Shown here: one piece after another, positions 30,969 through 32,020 of the stretch
Layout: each line of letters opens with the position of its first letter
Numbering within the stretch: position 1 is the first letter of the stretch
From: Paractinoplanes atraurantiacus
GTDB taxonomy: Bacteria; Actinomycetota; Actinomycetes; Mycobacteriales; Micromonosporaceae
Length of the DNA stretch: 32,020 nt
Reading direction: 5' to 3'
NCBI RefSeq assembly: GCF_900215205.1
Contig: NZ_OBDY01000054.1
Location: 1-32,020, forward strand
Translations under genes and position numbers: made by a program
The notes under the pieces: model-generated
Databases searched by the model: none
Seen by the model: only the letters and a program-made list of their open reading frames with translations
What the model was told of the DNA's origin: nothing

Positions 30969-31028
30969 CGCTCCACATTGAAATGCATCCATGCCCTGCT
31001 CGGATGCGGACGCAAGAGTGGAGGGGCC

Positions 31029-32020
31029 ATGGTGGCAGGTAGCGGACGGTCGCGGGGAATGCGGACCGTGGTCGCAGCCGCCGTCTCGGCGGCCGCCGTC
31101 GCGGTGGGCATGATCGCGATGATTCCGGGCGCGAGCGCCGCGGAAAGCACCCTGGGCGCCGCGGCCGCGCAGTCGGGCCGGTACTTCGGCACGGCCATCG
31201 CCGCCAGCCGGCTCAGCAACTCCACCTACAGCACCATCGCCGGGCGCGAGTTCAACATGATCACGGCCGAGAACGAGATGAAACCGGACGCCACCCAACC
31301 CCAGCGCGGCCAGTTCAACTTCAGCGCCGGCGACCAGATCTACAACTGGGCCACCCAGCGCGGCCTCAAGGTCCGCGGCCACACCCTCGCCTGGCACGCC
31401 CAGCAACCCGGCTGGATGCAAAGCCTCAGCGGCAGCAGCCTGCGCCAAGCCATGATCGACCACATCAACGGCGTCATGGCCCACTACAAAGGCAAACTCG
31501 CCGCCTGGGACGTCGTCAACGAAGCCTTCAACGAAGACGGCAGCCGCCGCTCCTCCAACCTGCAAGGCACCGGCAACGACTGGATCGAAGTCGCGTTCCG
31601 CACCGCCCGCGCCGCCGACCCGTCGGTCAAACTCTGCTACAACGACTACAACATCGAAAACTGGTCCTACGGCAAGACGCAAGGCGTCTACAACATGATC
31701 CGCGACTTCAAATCCCGCGGCGTGCCGATCGACTGCGTAGGCCTGCAAACCCACTTCACCGGCGGCAGCTCCCTGCCCGGCAACTTCCAGACCACCCTGT
31801 CCAGCTTCGCCGCCCTCGGCGTCGACGTCGCCCTGACCGAGGTCGACGTCACCAACGCCTCCACCTCCCAGTACGCCGGACTCACCCAAGCCTGCCTCAA
31901 CGTGCCCCGCTGCATCGGCATCACCGTCTGGGGCGTGCGCGACAGCGACTCCTGGCGCTCCAGCGAAAACCCGCTGCTGTTCGACGGCAACGGCAACAAG
32001 AAAGCCGCCTACACCTCGGT
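31029..32020 (+). CDS. Secreted GH10 endo-1,4-beta-xylanase, 3' end beyond window
   Basis: The first 330 residues of a GH10 xylanase that cuts the xylan backbone outside the cell. A long signal peptide with an Arg-rich start ends at PGASA-AES (cleavage after about residue 37). The catalytic barrel contains NMITAENEMKPDATQP (75-90), GHTLAWHAQQPGWM (117-130), acid/base Glu165 in WDVVNEAF, and nucleophile Glu271 in ALTEVDV, followed by GITVWGVRDSDSWR. It resembles Streptomyces XlnA. The barrel is nearly complete at the window edge; such enzymes often continue with a carbohydrate-binding domain. ATG at 31029 follows GGAGGGG. Confidence 0.95.
   Translation, partial: MVAGSGRSRGMRTVVAAAVSAAAVAVGMIAMIPGASAAESTLGAAAAQSGRYFGTAIAASRLSNSTYSTIAGREFNMITAENEMKPDATQPQRGQFNFSAGDQIYNWATQRGLKVRGHTLAWHAQQPGWMQSLSGSSLRQAMIDHINGVMAHYKGKLAAWDVVNEAFNEDGSRRSSNLQGTGNDWIEVAFRTARAADPSVKLCYNDYNIENWSYGKTQGVYNMIRDFKSRGVPIDCVGLQTHFTGGSSLPGNFQTTLSSFAALGVDVALTEVDVTNASTSQYAGLTQACLNVPRCIGITVWGVRDSDSWRSSENPLLFDGNGNKKAAYTS

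Noticed and set aside
30936..31999. Minus-strand frames over the xylanase
   Set aside because: They are shadows of the GH10 gene, whose catalytic motifs and signal peptide are clear on the plus strand.

Overview
The window is very GC-rich, with GTG starts, 4-bp start/stop overlaps and few spacers. Gene content (NRPS with MbtH, IdeR/DmdR-type iron boxes, secreted GH10 xylanase, carotenoid cyclase) points to a filamentous actinobacterium. A Micromonosporaceae/Actinoplanes-like host is my best guess, not proven by the sequence. I saw no rRNA, tRNA, CRISPR array, insertion sequence or phage gene.

Region 1 (1-16116) is an iron-siderophore locus. On the minus strand an operon runs leftward from an iron box at 11025: aryl carrier protein, flavin halogenase, MbtH-like protein, then a giant NRPS that leaves the window. 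The visible NRPS is C-A(Gly)-T / C-A(probably basic)-T-E / C-A... . A second minus-strand pair, starting at an iron box at 12698, encodes an Fe-siderophore binding lipoprotein and an AlcB-type hydroxamate acyltransferase. Facing it, a plus-strand operon with its own iron box (12754) encodes two FecCD permeases and a FepC-like ATPase. Together they suggest a chlorinated aryl-capped, possibly hydroxamate-containing siderophore with its own uptake system. The aryl-acid synthesis genes and the N-hydroxylase are not in the window.

Region 2 (16274-19872) has a membrane acyltransferase whose reading frame lacks its own stop, convergent with a MarR - SDR - BBE-like flavin oxidase operon. Two near-identical 18-bp palindromes, probable autoregulatory operators, lie at the start of that MarR gene.

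Region 3 (19913-26574) holds three minus-strand housekeeping-type genes (small Cys/His-rich protein, endonuclease/exonuclease/phosphatase-family protein, LD-carboxypeptidase). Divergent from them are a MarR regulator and a redox-signalling group: ferric-reductase-like transmembrane flavoprotein, extracytosolic FMN-binding protein, and an MprAB-like response regulator and histidine kinase.

Region 4 (26563-32020) has an NAD-binding/DUF1932-like dehydrogenase with its GntR regulator, a secreted vanadium-haloperoxidase-like protein, a lycopene beta-cyclase, a decayed methyltransferase, and the start of a secreted GH10 xylanase that runs off the right edge.

An unusual thread is the number of short tandem repeats. 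They lie at or before the 5' ends of all three siderophore-transporter genes (17-20-, 36- and 24-bp units), before the LD-carboxypeptidase gene (about 16 bp) and at the 3' end of the second MarR gene (18 bp).
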